Source: Ophiocordyceps camponoti-saundersi (nom. inval.) (lineage: Eukaryota > Ascomycota > Sordariomycetes > Hypocreales > Ophiocordycipitaceae). From it: 64,000 nt of DNA. Numbering within the stretch: the first letter of the stretch is position 1; every line of letters starts with the position of its first letter. Shown here piece after piece: positions 24,193-39,549 of the stretch. Both the position numbers and the translations under genes were made by a program. The stretch spans positions 31,534 through 95,533 of the forward strand of contig PDHQ01000123.1 in the NCBI GenBank assembly GCA_003339415.1, read 5' to 3'. The notes under the pieces were generated by a model. It had not been told where the DNA came from. It did no database searches and saw nothing but the letters and a program-made list of their open reading frames with translations.

Positions 24193-27100
24193 TTAATTAA
24201 TAGTTAAAATTTAGTTAATTATAAATTAGTAAAAAATAAAATAATTAACTTTAATAATAAACTTTTATAAAAATAACTATATAAAGGTAAATTATAATTA
24301 ATTTTAAAAAGTTAATATAAAGTTATATAAAACTTTTTTTAAAACTTTTAAAAAAATTAACTTATATATTTTATAATATTAATCTAAAGCTAATTTAAAT
24401 TATTACTTATAATTATAAGTACCCTTTTTAAAGATAAGATAGAATTCTTAGAATATTATAACTAGTTAACTTAGGAAGCTTTTAGATATATAAAAATCTT
24501 AAAATAATATTAAAATAAGTTTAACTTAAATTAATAAGATAATAAAATTCTAAAAAATTATAAAAATTAGAAAATAATTAAATTTATAATAATAAGATTT
24601 ATTTTATTTATTAAAAGTAATAAATACCTTTTTAATTTTACTTTATTTAATATTTTTTAATAATATTTTAATAGCTAGAAAATAAAAATATAAGAAATAA
24701 AATAAGTTTTTATATAAAACCTTATTAGGAGCTTTTTTATTAAATATAATATCTATATTAGAAAGTTTAAAAAACTTATTTTAAAAAAACTTAAAAATTT
24801 TCTAAATTTAAATAAGCCCTTAATATAGCCGCTTTAAGTATTTAAGAAAACCTCTTTTAAACTTAAACTTATAATTTTTAAAAAATTATTTTTAGAAACT
24901 AAAATAAAAATAAATTAGAATATTACTAAACTTATAATATAATACTAATAAATATCTTAATAAAAACTAAGCTTAAATATTTAAAATTATTAAAATTTAC
25001 CTAATATTTAAGCTTTATTATTAGAAACCTTTACTTAAGTTAAACTTATATAAGAACTTATAATATACTAATTTAAAAATCTAAAAGCTATTACCTTAAA
25101 AGCTTAATCCCTCTTAAATATTTAAATTAAGAATCTCTCTATAAATATAGCTAAGCTTAATATTAATAGCTAAGATAATTATTTAGATATTAGGATAGAT
25201 TTATACCGATATTAAAAAGGATTATAATTAAAAACCCTTCGCTTTTAAGATAAATTAATACTTAATATTACTATATTTATTACCTTTCCCTTATTAAAAT
25301 TTCCTAATATATATATTACTATAGATATTATTATTAAATTTATAAAAGTTTAGGATAAGAATATTTTATATATAAGAGAACTATATAACTTTTTAAATAA
25401 TAAGATTTATATCTTAATAAATATTTATTATATTTTAGAGATTTATCTATTATATTTTTATATAATTCTTCTATATATTTTTTTAAGATAAGCTTAATAT
25501 TATTATTTAAACTATATTAACTAATCCCTAATTTTTTATAATATATATTTCTAAATATAAAAATACTTTAATATAAATATTAATTACTTTTATTATTATA
25601 TAAATTAAATAATAACTATATACTTATTTATACGCTTTTTATTCCTTAATAATAAGCTTTATAAAGTCTTATAAAAGTTATTTAATAAATTAAACTTTTA
25701 TTAATATACTTTTAAACTTAATTATACTAGTAACGCTTTATTATAGATATCTTTTATTAATACTTATAAAGCTAACTTTTATAACTTTAAATAATTAGGG
25801 TCCCTATTCGTACTTAACGCTATAATATTATAAGAATTTAGTACTTTTTACTTTTTAGAGTTTAACTCTGCTAAGGGAATAACCCTAAACGCGGGGTTAT
25901 AAGGCGGTCCGCCTCTTAGTCCGCTATTAATACTAATAATACTTAATAGCGGGACCTAGGGGCTTAACTAATTCTAATAGTACTTATATATAGGTAAAAG
26001 TTAATTTAATACCGCTATTAACTCTAATAACCTATTTATTAATATTTTTTAAACTTTAATAAATCTTATTTTAAAATCTATATATAAAAAACTTACTAAG
26101 GTAATCTTTATATAAGATTTTTACTTTATATAAGGTATTCTTAATATAATATTTACTAAGCTTTAATAACGCTAATAAGCCTCTAAGGATTTATTTAGCT
26201 TTTTTATTATTATCTCCCGCGCTATTTAGAAATTAGTTAAGGCCGCTTTTTATAAAATAATAAATAAGAAATTAGACTCCGCTTTTAAAGCTTTAACTTA
26301 AGCTAGTATAATTATAAACTTCGCCCTAAACTTTACTCCCCTTATAGCGCTCTTTAAATAGCTAGTTTTAGCAAAAATAAAAAAAAGATATTTATATTAA
26401 TAAAGGATATTTTAATAGTTAATAGAGTTCTAGCGCCTACTTCCTAAAAAGTTATTTAGAAAGTTAATAAAGCTATAAGTTATTTTATAATAGTTACCGT
26501 ATACTAACTTTTTAATAATAATCTTATTATTATATTTAACTTAAAATATAAAAATTTTACTTTTAAGAATAAATAAGTAGCTTAGGCTTTTAAAATAAAA
26601 GCTAAATATATATATTAAACTTATATTATTATTACTAAGGGTATTCGGACCTTTATAGCTAATTATAACTATAACGCGCTACTTAATATTATTAGGAAAA
26701 TAAGTAAAGTTAATATAATTTAAGTAAAAGCGCTCTAACTTTAATATATTATTAGCGGAGAAGCTTCGTAAACTTATCTTATTATAAGCTTTAATAGCGT
26801 AAAGAATATAAATAAGCTTTACTTAAATAAAGTAATTATAAATATAAAGATAATTTATTATAAACTTTATAAGGACTCCGCACGCTTAAAGTAATATTAT
26901 AAATATTTCTAATTAAAATATATTACTAAATATTACTAAAAGCCCCCTTAATATAAATATTACGTAGCTACTTTATATAATAGTAAAGAAGAAAACTACC
27001 TTATATAAAAAGGAGAAAGACCCCGCTATTATATTTTATATAAGGGTATATATTTTATATAGTTAAAAAACTACTTAGAGTTTTAAAAATAATAAAGCTA

Positions 27101-30100
27101 TATTAAGTTTAGCTTTCTTAATAAACCTCGCCTTTTCTAATTATTATAAGCTGCTTAACTTCTAGCCCTTACTTAGCGGTAACTTTATAAAAATAGTAAA
27201 AGCTTTATTATAGTTTTTTTCAGAAAGTAAATATATTATAAATCCCTTAAAGATATATTTTAGCGATCCTCTTATAATATACTATTTACTTAAGTCTCCT
27301 TAAAAAGCTTCTAACTTAATAATACTTATAAAAGCTATAAGCTATATAATAAACTTTATAACTTATAACTAGCTTTATAATAATTCTAAGTAAAGTTTAT
27401 ATTAATAAACTTTATATAACTAAAGTAATTATAAATAATTATTCTTAATATTTAATTTTTATAAAAATTATAACCTTATTATAAAATATATAAAAGATTA
27501 ATTACCTTATTTAGCTTACTTTATTTATTAAAAAAAGCTATAATATTATTACTATATAAGATTTTTAGCTTAATATATATAATCGCCTTTTATTTCCTAA
27601 ACTTACTTTTTATCGCCTTATTTAAAATAAAAGTAAGGCCTTTCTTTATATATATAAATAATATAAAATTAATAACTAAGATTTTATTATAAAGCTTAAC
27701 TTTATTAAAATTTCTTTTTATAATAAGCCCTAAGTGCTTATTATTTATTTCTTATTATTTAGAATATATACTAGACTTTTTTTACGCTTACCTCCTCCTC
27801 CTTTCTCTTTATACTCCGCCTCTGCCTCTACTCTGCTAATTATCCTTAGTAATTTAAACGCTTATTATTTTTTTTAGGACTTTTATAAATATACCTCTTT
27901 TTATTTTATAAAGCTTTTTTCCGCCTTTTACTAACTCCGCCTTAAACTTCTTACCCTTTTTTATAAGATTACCTAAAAAATATATAAGCGATAAGCTAAT
28001 ATTATTAACTTAATTTAAAATATACTTAATTATTTTCTTATATACCTTAGCTTAGATTTTAATTTTCTTAGCTTTAATTATATTTTTTAATTTATATTAT
28101 TTATTATTTTTTTTTCTTAAATTTTACTTTAATATTATATTAGAAATATTTTAACTTTAATATCTTATAAGTAAAAATAAAAAATTACCTTTTATTTTCC
28201 GCTATTTAAGCGAAATTTATAATAAATATTAAGAAATTAATATTATAGCTATATAAGTAATTAAATATTATAACTAACTTAATAATTTTAAAATTACCTT
28301 AATAATATAATTTTTATTTATATTTATAATAAACCTTAAAAATTACTTTTATAATCTTAAATATAAAATATATTAAGTAATATTAGTAAATATAGCTAAA
28401 TTTTAATTACTAATAAATATATTAAAATATTATAATATAATAAAAATTATTTATTAAAAAATAAAAAAGATAATTAAAGGTAATTTCTTATTTTTATAAA
28501 TAGCGATTTTAATATTATATAACTTATAGCTTAATAAGTAAGACTTTATAGCTAAGCTTTTTTAAAGCTTATATTTACTTTTTCTTTTTAATAAGATATA
28601 AACTCCGCTTTTTAATTATCTTTCTCTAAAAAGTTAAAGCTTTTAGCTTATAAGTTTTTTCCGTATCTCCTAGAAAATACCTTATATTTTCCTATCTCTA
28701 ACTCTTTCCCTTTAATAAATATTCCCTCCTAAGTTATTAAAAATAAAATCTAATTTACTATTTTTAATATTATATTATAGAAATTTACTAAGCTTAATAA
28801 TATCTTTATTAGCTTCTTAAAAATTATAAATAACTTTTTATAATAGTCCTAACTAAGCTTTTTTAAAAATATATTACTTATAGATATTTCCTTACTTAGT
28901 ATTAGATTTTTAATATTATAGTTTTTTAGAAAATATAAAAAAGCTTAAAAGTTTATTAAATTTTAAGTAGCTACCGCCTTATCTCTTTTTTTAATATTAT
29001 AAGTAAGATTTTTAAAACCGTAATAATAAAGAAAATATCTTATATAGCGGAGTTTATAAAAATCTTATTATAAAGTTAAATAAGTAATTAGCTTAACTAG
29101 TTTACTAATAATATTTTACTTTTTCTAATAAAGTTTATTTATATTACTTATAGCTTTTAAGGCTTTACCTTTTTCTTAATATTAGATATAATAAGCGCCT
29201 TTAATTATATTTTATACTTTAAGCTAATAAAAATCTTTAACTTTTTTAGCTTCCTTAAATAAATTATAGCTTTTTTTTACTTTTACTTTTTTAACTATAC
29301 TTCCCGCTTAAAAATTTATAGTAAATTATTAAACCTTTTTCTAATTTTTATTAAAGTTTTTTAAAGCTCCCCGCTCTCTCTAATATTATTTATCTTATAT
29401 ATCTTATCTTTTTCTAAGCGCTTAAAATAAATAACTAATATATTTATTATTATATTTATAAATAATATTAATATTTTTAATATTAAGTTTATTTTTACTT
29501 AAGTTTACTATTAGCTTAAATAAGCTTAGAGTATATATTATAACTAAGTAGCGGAGTATAAAATAACTTTTTAGCTATTTAAAAATAAGCTTTTTTACTT
29601 TATAAAAGCTTACTTTATTAATATAACTCCGCTAGTTTTTAATAAGAATATTATTTAACTTATATAAAAAGTATATATATTTAAAGTTTAGATTTATAAT
29701 AAACTTTAATAAAAGCCGCACTTTTATTATCTTATAAAAAAGCTTACTTATTAATAGCTAGCCTTAACTAAGCTTATTTTATCTACTTAAAGCTTTTTAT
29801 TTTTTTAAGTAAGAGAAATTTATATTAAAGTTATTAAGTTTATAATCGCTTTTAGCGCTATAATTTACTCCGCTTTAACTTTATTAGGTAAAAAACTTAA
29901 AAGCTTTATTCTCTAATAGCTAGCTATAATTTAGTTTAAATACCTTTATATTATCTTTAGGGTATATTAAATAACCTTTTCTTATTATATTAAGTTTAAA
30001 ACCTTTATCTTTTTTATTAATATTTACTTATTTTACCGCGCCGCTTATAGCTATTAACTCCTTTATAATAAAAAGCTTATAGCTTATATCCGCTCCGCTT

Positions 30101-30352
30101 TTAAGAGAATTACTATATACCTCTACTAATATTATAAAAGTTAGCCCCGCTTTACTTATATCTTTTTTAAATCCCTCTAATCTTTTTTTATTATTTAAAT
30201 ACGGACTTTAGATATTATTTTCTAATCCCCTAAAACTCTAAAAGCTTATCTTTATAAAAAATAATAACTTTGCTAAAACTTTAAAAAAAGAAAGCTTTAA
30301 AAGTATAGCTAATCCTCTAAATACCTTACTAATTATTACGGCCGTGAAATAC

Positions 30353-30729
30353 GTTAACTAAATAATAATATTAGCACTATAAATAAAGATTCTAAGCTAA
30401 GGAGAAGGGAAAGAAAGGAGGAAAATTTCCGTAAGCGAAATCTTAGTAAAATATATAAAGGTATATGCTAGTAGAGATAGGAGAGGGTAAGGGGAAATCT
30501 TAGTAAAAAGTTAACTCTATTTCCGGGTAATTTCCTATTAAGGTTTTCCTAAGGATTTTACGATAAGGTTTCTAAGGTTATATAACTATAGTCGGAAATC
30601 CTCGGAAATTATTATAAAATATTTAGAGGAAATCCTTATAATTACTAGCGCGTAAATATAACTATAGTCGGAAATCTTTAGAAATTACTATAAAATATTT
30701 AAAGGAAATCCCTATAATTACTAGCGTAT
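30353..30729 (-). repeat. Gypsy-A 3' LTR (left)
   Basis: Direct repeat of 36053-36419. It contains two internal subrepeats, each with a GTCGGAAATC-like start and a GGAAATCC-like end (about 30,594-30,655 and 30,665-30,722). Confidence 0.8.
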
Positions 30730-33700
30730 AATATTACCCCCTAACGAAGGTTTTAATATACTTATTAAGACTAGTAATAGCGATTACGTAGCTAGGTGCC
30801 CGGGGAAATAGCCGTATTATCTTAGTTATCGTTCTAATATTTATAATCCGCGGCGGCGGCTTTAACTTAATATTAAAGATTAATAAGCGGACCGGTAATA
30901 TCCGGAAAATAGTTATAGAATTCCTTAAAAGCTATAAGCGTATAACGGAAATTCTTAGCTAAGTATTATATCTTATCTAAATTATAACTATACTAGTAGA
31001 CTTAATATTCTAACCGATAACGCTATTTAGTAACTTAAGACTAAAAAATTTACTTAACTTTTTATTTTAATATATTATTAATATCTTCTAGCTTAGCGGG
31101 AGATATCTCCTACCTTAGTAGCGGATTTATAGTAGCTTTCCGAAAGCGGTTAATATAAAATAAGTTCGTTATCTAATAGCTATCTAGTAAGTTAAGGATA
31201 TAGCTATAGCTTTATTCCTCGATAACCGTAAAAGGTCCTAATTATTATATATCTAAGTATATTATAAGTACGGTTATAAAAAAGCCCTTATAGCTAAGGA
31301 ATACCTTATCGCTAACTACGAAGTTTGCTAGGCGATATTTCCTATTTACTTATATTTCCTACTTACGGCGAGCTTTCTTAGTAGCGTTTCGAGCTTATTA
31401 TTATATTTCCTACGCGCGGGCGACGAGTTTACGGGCTATAGTAATTAGCCCTAAAGTAGTTAAGGGACTTAGGGGACTAGCTATTAAGAGGGGGTTTTAT
31501 ATATCTTTACTAAGAGCGACTATAAGTAGTGCTATATTAATCGAAATATACTATAAGGAGTTATATACGAAATCTAATACGGGAAAGAAGGTATTCTAAT
31601 TATCCTAACGCTTATTTATATAAAACCGTAGCCTCTAGTTTAGGTACTAATTAGTTACCTCTACGCTATTTTATATTTATAAGTATAAGGTATTATTATA
31701 GCGATATTTAATATTAGTTAACTAATTAATTTTACTAAGAAATCTTAAGATAAATAGGCCGGCGTTATCGGTAATTTATATATCTAATATACCGAAAAGA
31801 TAATAGAGGTATTAGAAATAGTATCCGGCAAATACCTTTATTATATCGTTCTTCTTACTTAGTAATATAGCGATAATCCGGCTTAGCTTATAGATAAAGG
31901 TTTAAATATAATTATACTTAAAGCGGTCTTTTAGTATAGCTTTCTTATTATAAGCTATATACTCTTATACGGAAATTAGAATAGGTAAAAGGTATAGTAA
32001 GTTTAAAGTCTTATCCTTTAGGGTCTTATTCCTCTAATACTTATAATAGTTATAAATATATCGATAGATATCTTACTTTATTCTAGGCTAGTAATAATCT
32101 CGCTAAAATATTTAAGTAATTTTATTCTAATTACTATAAGCGAAAATAGCTAGCTTATATATATTTTAAATTAGGGTAATATAAAGAAAAAGCTACTTTT
32201 AATTATTTTATTTAGGAATAACTAGGAGGTTACTATAGAATCTAAGATCCTAGCTTATATTCTCCTCTTAGATTAATTATACTAACTTTACTCCTAATAG
32301 GGTAAAGTTTTCTCCGAGGCGGACTAAGGTAATTATAAAGGTTAGGGTTAGGACTTTAAATCTAAGGCTTTCCGGAGGAATTATTATAAGCGTCCTTTCC
32401 TCTCTTTTATAAGCTTTTATAGTTAGAAGCTTAGCTATTTTATATAAAAGGATATTAATAGCTATATTTAATTAGCTAAGTTAATATAAAAAATAGATAT
32501 TAAACTAAATAAGGAAATCGGATTATTAAACTTAGTAAATAGAGAGTAGTTTTTTCGTTATAAAGTAAACTAAGGCCTTATAGTTTATAATTATATTAAA
32601 CTTCTAACTAAGTAATTTTAAGTAGAAGTGCTCGAGGCTTTATATAATAATAAGAAATTTGCAGTTTTAGATTAGGTACGTATATTTAGCTAGGTTTATC
32701 GTTTTAGAGAAAAAGCTTATTAGCTTTTACGCTTAATTATCTTACTATTATTAAAATATACTAGCGGTAGCGTTCCGAAAAGTATTAGTTTTAAGCTAGG
32801 TTAGGAGTTTAGGATAGAAGAAAATAAATACTAGGGCTTACGTAGCTAATTCCTTTATCTTATTAAAGGCCTTTTTCTATTTCGGTCCGAGCTTAAAAAT
32901 AATATTTTTCTTTAGGAGATAGTTTAGAGGTTTTACGGTAATATTAATATAGTAATAGAAGATTTAGATAAAGTTATATAATTTTACGAATAAATAGATA
33001 GCTTTATAATCTTAAAAATCTTTAAATTTTTAGTTTTAGATTACTTATACTTTATAAAAGTTTACGCTTATTCCTTAGCCTATATATAATATTATATTAA
33101 GGTAGTTAATATTAGTAATATTAAACCTCGATTTTTAGATATCCCCTTATAAGTTCGCTTAATATAGGCGCTAGATTACTTCTTAGTACTTCTCTTAGTA
33201 TTCCTTTTCTTCGCTATTTAAGTAAATTAATATATTATTAGCGTATATACTTATATAGCAGTTAAGGAGATTATAAAATTAAGCGTTAATAAAGTTTTAG
33301 AATTACGTAAATCTTATTTTAAGGCTAAACGGAAAAATAAGCTAACGGAATATACTAAACTTTATATAGAAAGCTATAAGGTACTTAAAATTAGGGTTAA
33401 AACGGAGATAGTAAAATACTTAAATAACGTCGATTTTCGAGAACTATTTCGCCTCCTAGTAGCTAAACGCGGTACTTTCTAAAAAAGGAGCGAGCGAGAT
33501 CTAACTTTTTAAGTAATTATTTATTTATTAATAGTTAATATAGAAATATCGGGCCGTTAAGTACGGCTTTAAGGCGAAGAGAATAAAAGTAGCGTAAGGG
33601 CTAATATCTAGCTTAATAAAACTAATTTTAAGTAAGTAGTTAATAGTCTCCTTTTCTAAGGGTAAGTATTTTACTAATATTTTATAAGAAAAGGGTTTTA

Positions 33701-36052
33701 CTAAGTTTAAGGGCTTTTTAAGTTTTAGGGTTATATTATAGCTAAGCTAGGGATAAGCTAAAATATAAGCTTTCTTCTTATTAAAAAATCCTTTAAAATA
33801 CGTAAAAGCTAGAGGAATTATATTATATATATAAGTAATATATTTAAGTTTTTTACTTTAAGGGAATAAGATTTCCTATCTTATATATATATAGCTAGCT
33901 AAGCTTAGCTTTATAATTATAGTTAGGTTATTATTATTATTTTCTAACTTTATAGGTATCTAAAATATTAATAAGGTTATTTTTTCCTATTATATATAGC
34001 AAGAGTTTTATTAAACTTAATAGATAAGTTACTTTCTTAGAGTATTTTTATTTATATTATCGGTATCTTAGTTATCCTTAGTTAAGGTTTAAGCTAGCTT
34101 CTTTTTTTTCGCGGGCTATACGAAGTCCTTTTTCCTTTATAAGCGTTAGAGGATCTAATACTTACGCTTATCCTAATAGAGAAAGCAGTTCCGGCGCTTA
34201 GTATCTACTTAAATAGCTAGGTTTAGATTTCTATTAAAAAGGGGCTTTTTAGGTAATAAGATCGAGGGCGAGTATTTAGCGAGGGCTAATAGGTTATTTA
34301 GCTAAACTAGTTTCCGGGCCGCGTAGTTAGGTAATAACCTTTTCTCCGCTATTTAAAATAAGCTAATAAAGAGATCTTAAGCGTAGTTAGTTACCTAGCA
34401 GATTTCTTATAGAAAATACTATCTATTAATTACTAAGGTAATAATTAAGTACTTATAAACTAAGCTAGCTTAATAGCCTTAGAAATTAATAAGGGGGATA
34501 AGATAAATAAGGATAAGCTTAGCGCTTAAGCGCTTTACTACTTACTTTATAAAATAATAACTAACTAAGAAACGGGCGTCTACTCCGGTATTATATAAGG
34601 TAAAGGTATAAAAAGCTATATTATTAATTTAAACTTAACTATTAATAGTAAATAACTCTCCTACTTTCTATCTTATACGCGATATTTTTAGGATTATTAA
34701 AAAGCCTTATAATAGTCCTATTCTTTTCCTAAATTAGAGTTATCTAACTAAATAAAGTTAGGTAAAGGCGTTTAAACTTTACGAACTCTCCCTATTTTCT
34801 ATTAGTTAGGGTAGTTCTTAGCTATATAGCCTTTCTTTTTATAAATAAAATAAGTGCTATTTTCCTAATAGACTTTCTTCTCGCTTTTACTAAAAGCTTA
34901 GCCTTTTTAGTAAGAGGTTATAATTATAATCGTAATCTTCTTCTATTTTTCCGAGGTAACCTTCTTATTTACCTAGCTTTTATAAGAAAACTCCTAGTAA
35001 GTTAACTCCTTTTTCTAGTAAAATATAGCGTTTTTTATATACTTATAGAATTCCTTATATATTATATATAAATTTTTAACCTTTATAAGAAAGCTTAGGT
35101 TAAGATTACCGGTAAATAATCCTAAAGCGTATACTTAATTTAAATTAGAGGAACTTAGGTCTTAGCTATAAAGTAATTAAACTCCGCGAGGAACTCCTAA
35201 ATTTCCTACTTACCTATTAATAAGAAATTTAGTTTATAAAGTTAGTTTATAGCTTTAGTAAATTCGTTAAGATTTCTATAAGTAAATTCTAAATATTAGA
35301 CTATCTTAGCTAATTTAGAAAAAAGGCGTTTCTTTAAGTTATATCGAGTTTCTAAAAGTTTACGGGCCTTCCCTTCTAATATACGGAATAATATATTTAT
35401 CCGGTCCTACTTATTTCGAAAAATTATCTTATCGGACTTTATCTTATCTTTTAGGTTTATAAGAAAAGTATTAAAATCCTTTTTCTTACCTAAAAACTTA
35501 CTTACCTCCTTATAGCGAATTTTCGTAAAATTAGAATAGGAGGGGTTCGGCTATCTTACCGGGGCTACTAGCGTAAAAGTATCCTAAGCGGCCTTTTTAG
35601 TTAGGACGAATATTTTTTTATTTATACTAAATATAGTTAATATTTCTTAATAAATCTTTTCCGCGTTTAAGTTTTAGTTTTTCTAAGTTAACTAATTTTA
35701 GAGTTTTATAATTTACGCTTATAATTACGTTATCTTTATACGCTACTCTTATAATATAATTATATTAATAATATTTTAGGAAAAGGTAGCTATTATTATA
35801 GTTTAGTTTTCGCTAATATCTTATTTTATTATAAGGTTAAGTATCTCTAAGGTAAGTTTCCTTAATTACTTAAGAGTCTAATTAGGGGCTTCGGATATAT
35901 ATTTTAAAGCTAGTTATAGTTTAAGTCTTAGTTATATATAAGTTCTTTTCTATCTTATATAGGGATATAAAAGTAAGGTGCGGATTTCTTAATCGCTCGC
36001 TAGCGAATTTAAGCTTAGAATAATATTATAGTTATAAAATATATTAACTAAA

Positions 36053-36419
36053 TAATAATATTAGCACTATAAATAAAGATTTTAAGCTAAGGAGAAGGGA
36101 AAGAAAGGAGGAAAATTTCTATAAGCGAAATCTTAGTAAAATATATAAAGGCACGTGCTAGTAAAGATAGGAGAGGGTAAGGGGAAATCCTAGTAAAAGG
36201 TTAACTCTATTTTTAGGTAATTTCCTACTAAGGTTTTCCTAAGGATTTTATAATAAGGTTTCTAAGGTTATATAACTATAGTTAGAAATCCTCGGAAATT
36301 ACCGTAAAATATTTAAAGGAAATCCTTATAATTGCTAGCGCGTAAACGTAACTATAGTTAGAAATCTTCGGAAATTACCGTAAAATATCTAGAGGAAATC
36401 CCTATAATTACTAGCGCGT
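36053..36419 (-). repeat. Gypsy-A 5' LTR (right)
   Basis: Matches 30353-30729 with mostly C/T and G/A differences. It is followed by AATAC and then LINE sequence. Confidence 0.8.
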
Positions 36420-36424
36420 AATAC

Positions 36425-39062
36425 TAATAAACTACCTTAACTAAAACTTAATAATATTTTATAAATTTATTAAAGCTTTCTAAAATTCCTAAATAGCGCC
36501 TTAACTTAGCTTTATAATAATAAAATTAGCCTTAATAAGTTTTTTATATTTATAATATTCTTATAATTATAACCTTTTATTATTTTTATAATAATAAGGA
36601 AAATAAGATAGTAGCTTACTTTACCTTATATTATAAACTAACTACTTATAAGAGAACGCTTTTATTAGTATTTCTTATAAGTTTAATTTAAAATTATAAG
36701 GATTTTAATAAAGCTTTTAGCTATAAGGCTATTATAAGCCCTCTTACTTTATAATTTATCCGCTTATAACGCCTTTATTAATTTAACTTTTTTTTATTAT
36801 TTTATAATATTTAAATATATTAAGAACTTTAAATATAAAGTTTAAGCGTAAAAGTTAGTTTTTAATATTTTCGCTATATAATTATTATTATTTACTTACC
36901 TTATATTTTACTCTTAACTTTGCTCCTTACTCCGCTTAGCTTTACTTAGCCCGCTTAGCTTTCTTACTTTTTTTCCTACCTTATTTTTTACTTTATTTTC
37001 CGCGCTTAATAATACTTTTAACTTTTATAAGCTTATTTTTTAAGCTATTATTATCGCTTTTTACCGTACGCTTAAATATTATTAATATAAACTTTATAAA
37101 AGATAATTTTAATATTTAAATAAAATCTAGCTTAAGCTTTAATTTTTTCTTTATTACCTTTTTAGCCTTTATCTTCTTTATTTCTTATTTTCTTTTACTT
37201 TTCTTTATATTATTTACCTCCTCCGCTCCGCCCGCCCCCTTAACTTTATTCGCCTTTTTTTTATTTTCTCTAACTATTATTTACTTTAATTTACTTTTTA
37301 ATATTAATATAATAAAAATTAGCGTTTAAGCTATTATTTTATTTTTTATTTTTAGCTCCGCTTTTAGCTTTAGCTTTAGCTTTAGTAAATTTAAGTTTAA
37401 AATATATTTAATTTTAATAATATTTTTTAAAGTATATTTAAATTAGTTAACTTTAATATAATTTATTATTTTTTAATTAATATTATTTTATATTTAGTTA
37501 AAATTATATATTATATTATATATAATAAATTAAAAGTTTTATATTTTTAAGTATATTTTTAATTAAAACTCTTATAAAAATAATATAATAAGGTTTTTTA
37601 AGCTAATAATAATAATTATTATTATTATTATTATAAGTATTTTTACTACCGCCGCTATTATTTTTTTTACCTCCGCTATAAACTTCGCTATTATCGCTAT
37701 AATTATTATTATTTAAATTAGCGCCTTCGCCCTTACGCCCCCTATTACCGCTTTTACTTTCTCCTTTATATTTATTATTATTATTACCTCTGCTTATAAT
37801 CTAACTATTATATTTATTACCGCCGCTATTATTATTATCGCTTTACCCTTTTCCTTACCTCCTATTTTATTTATACTAATAATTATCTATTTACTAAGTA
37901 TTTTAAGATAAATTAATATTAATATATAAGATTTCTAAGAAAGAGCGTTAATAATTATAATAATAAAAATAATATAAAGGTAGCCGCTAAAATAGCTAAC
38001 CTTACTAAGGCGCTTAGTTAAAATATTATTATTATTTTACTAAGTTAAAGCTTTAATATCTTATTTCGCTTTTATATATTATATAAATTAACTTAAATTT
38101 TTTCTTATTATTTATTATTAGCTATATTTAAAACTTTTTTTATTTTATATTATTTTATATTTACTAATAAGCTACTTAGCTATCTTCCTTTACTAATATA
38201 TTACGCTATTTCCGTTATAGTAATATATAACTCCTTTTAATATATTTATAACTTAGTTAATATTTTAAGCTTTAACTTTAACTCCGCCCTTAACTTTTAA
38301 TTTTACTTACTTCTTAATATTTATACTAAGTTTTAATATAATTAAAATAATTAGCTAATTATAAGCTTATATATTTTATTAGCTTTATATATAGCTAATA
38401 TTATGTAATATTATTTATTTTATTATTTTTAATATAAGATTTTATAATTAGCTAGCTAAGCTATATATATAATATAAAAAAAGTTATAAAGCTTATTATA
38501 AATAGTTTTAAATATATTTATTATTATTATTTTATTAGTAAAGCTATATAACTTTTATTACCTTCCTTTTATTATAAAAGTTAAAAAAAAAGGTTAAAAA
38601 AAAGAGGTTAGAAACGTACCTTTTTCTAAAAATAATAAAAAAAAGAAAAAGAGAAAAGGAAAAAGGAGGCAAAAAGAAAAAAATATAGCCCCCCCCCTCT
38701 TATTACTAATAAATAATAAAGCAGCTACTTTACTACTTTACCTTACCCCCCCTTAGACTTTCCTTCCTTTACCCTGCGCTATACCGCCTTATTTTATACC
38801 GCCTTATACCGCCTTATATCGCCCCGTACCGCCCCGCGCTACGCTATACCACCCCGCGCCTTATAAACTTTCTTTTTCTCCGCACTCCCCTCCTTACCTT
38901 ATTTTTCTTATATTATTTAAGATTACCCCTAGGTAATAAGCTTATTATATTATATTACTACTAGCTATTATTATATTTTTATATAAGCGTATAATAAGCT
39001 TTTCTTTTATAGTTAAGGGGTTTTACTTTATTTTAAAGGATTTTTCCTACTTATTATATTAT
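36425..39062 (+). mobile_element. LINE 3' segment
   Basis: Continuation of the LINE after Gypsy-A. It contains pyrimidine-rich tracts (37,140-37,320; 37,640-37,870) with CTCCGCT-like words. There is also a GC-richer stretch of short repeated units, TATACCGCCTTA and variants (38,770-38,865). The 3' module starts at 39,017 (AAGGGGTTTTAC, then GGATTTTTCCTAC) and is interrupted by Z at 39,063; it resumes at 56,521. No surviving frames. Confidence 0.6.
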
Positions 39063-39549
39063 TATTAGAATACATATATTACTAGCTGCTTAGGAATATA
39101 ATACGCGTCGCAGAGATTACTATCTCTATATAAATAAAGCAGGAGGTTAGAGGCACGTATAAAGAGGAGTCGAACTTAAAATAATACCGATCCGAGATTA
39201 GTATAATATTAATATAATATATATTATTAATACGATAAGAATCGAGGGTAGGAGGGAGTATAGCCGGATATATATATAATACGTTAATCTTTTCCGTATT
39301 TTTATTTAAGTAAGAAGTTATAAATAGAGTTATTAAATTAATTATCTATAACTCCTTCTACTAGAGTATATTAGATAGGAGACGTAATATTTTTTTAGCT
39401 ATATAATCTAGTAAAAATACCTAAACTTTATTAATTAAGTTAATATATATATATATAAAGTTCCTTATAGCTATTAACTTATATATTATAATAAAAGCGA
39501 AACGTAATATTAGCCTCCTATTTAGCTTAGGAAGGATACCTAACTAATA
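39063..39549 (+). repeat. Z 5' LTR
   Basis: A 487-bp repeat matched by 56034-56520. It is followed by CTAATTAGTAATAAGG, where a primer-binding site would be expected (TTGGTA-like before RIP). Confidence 0.82.

Larger units (their letters stand above)
30353..36419 (-). mobile_element. Gypsy-A (Ty3-type) retrotransposon
   Basis: Matching repeats of about 370 bp (30353-30729 and 36053-36419) enclose about 5.3 kb. Both flanks read AATAC (30348-30352 and 36420-36424), taken as the 5-bp target duplication in the LINE. On the minus strand, 31,320-31,090 reads as the C-terminal barrel of a Ty3-type integrase through RIP stops: VxDKVFLS, then LGPFTVIEE, then a LNLPDSY..TNLFYINRF-like segment. The 5' LTR is therefore on the right. 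More CG is kept here than in Gypsy-B. No intact frame remains. The LTR ends are not a clean TG...CA, so the exact boundaries are less certain than for the Copia elements. Confidence 0.8.

Noticed and set aside
25758..25775. Two separate truncated Copia elements (23.8-25.8 and 56.6-60.9 kb)
   Set aside because: The shared LINE target duplication, the paired ATATT flanks and the summed length of about 6.33 kb show one element split by insertions.
30345..36425. Tandem or clustered repeats resembling CRISPR in the Gypsy-A LTR subrepeats
   Set aside because: Only two subrepeats per LTR, within an LTR of a fungal retrotransposon; no array structure and the wrong type of genome.
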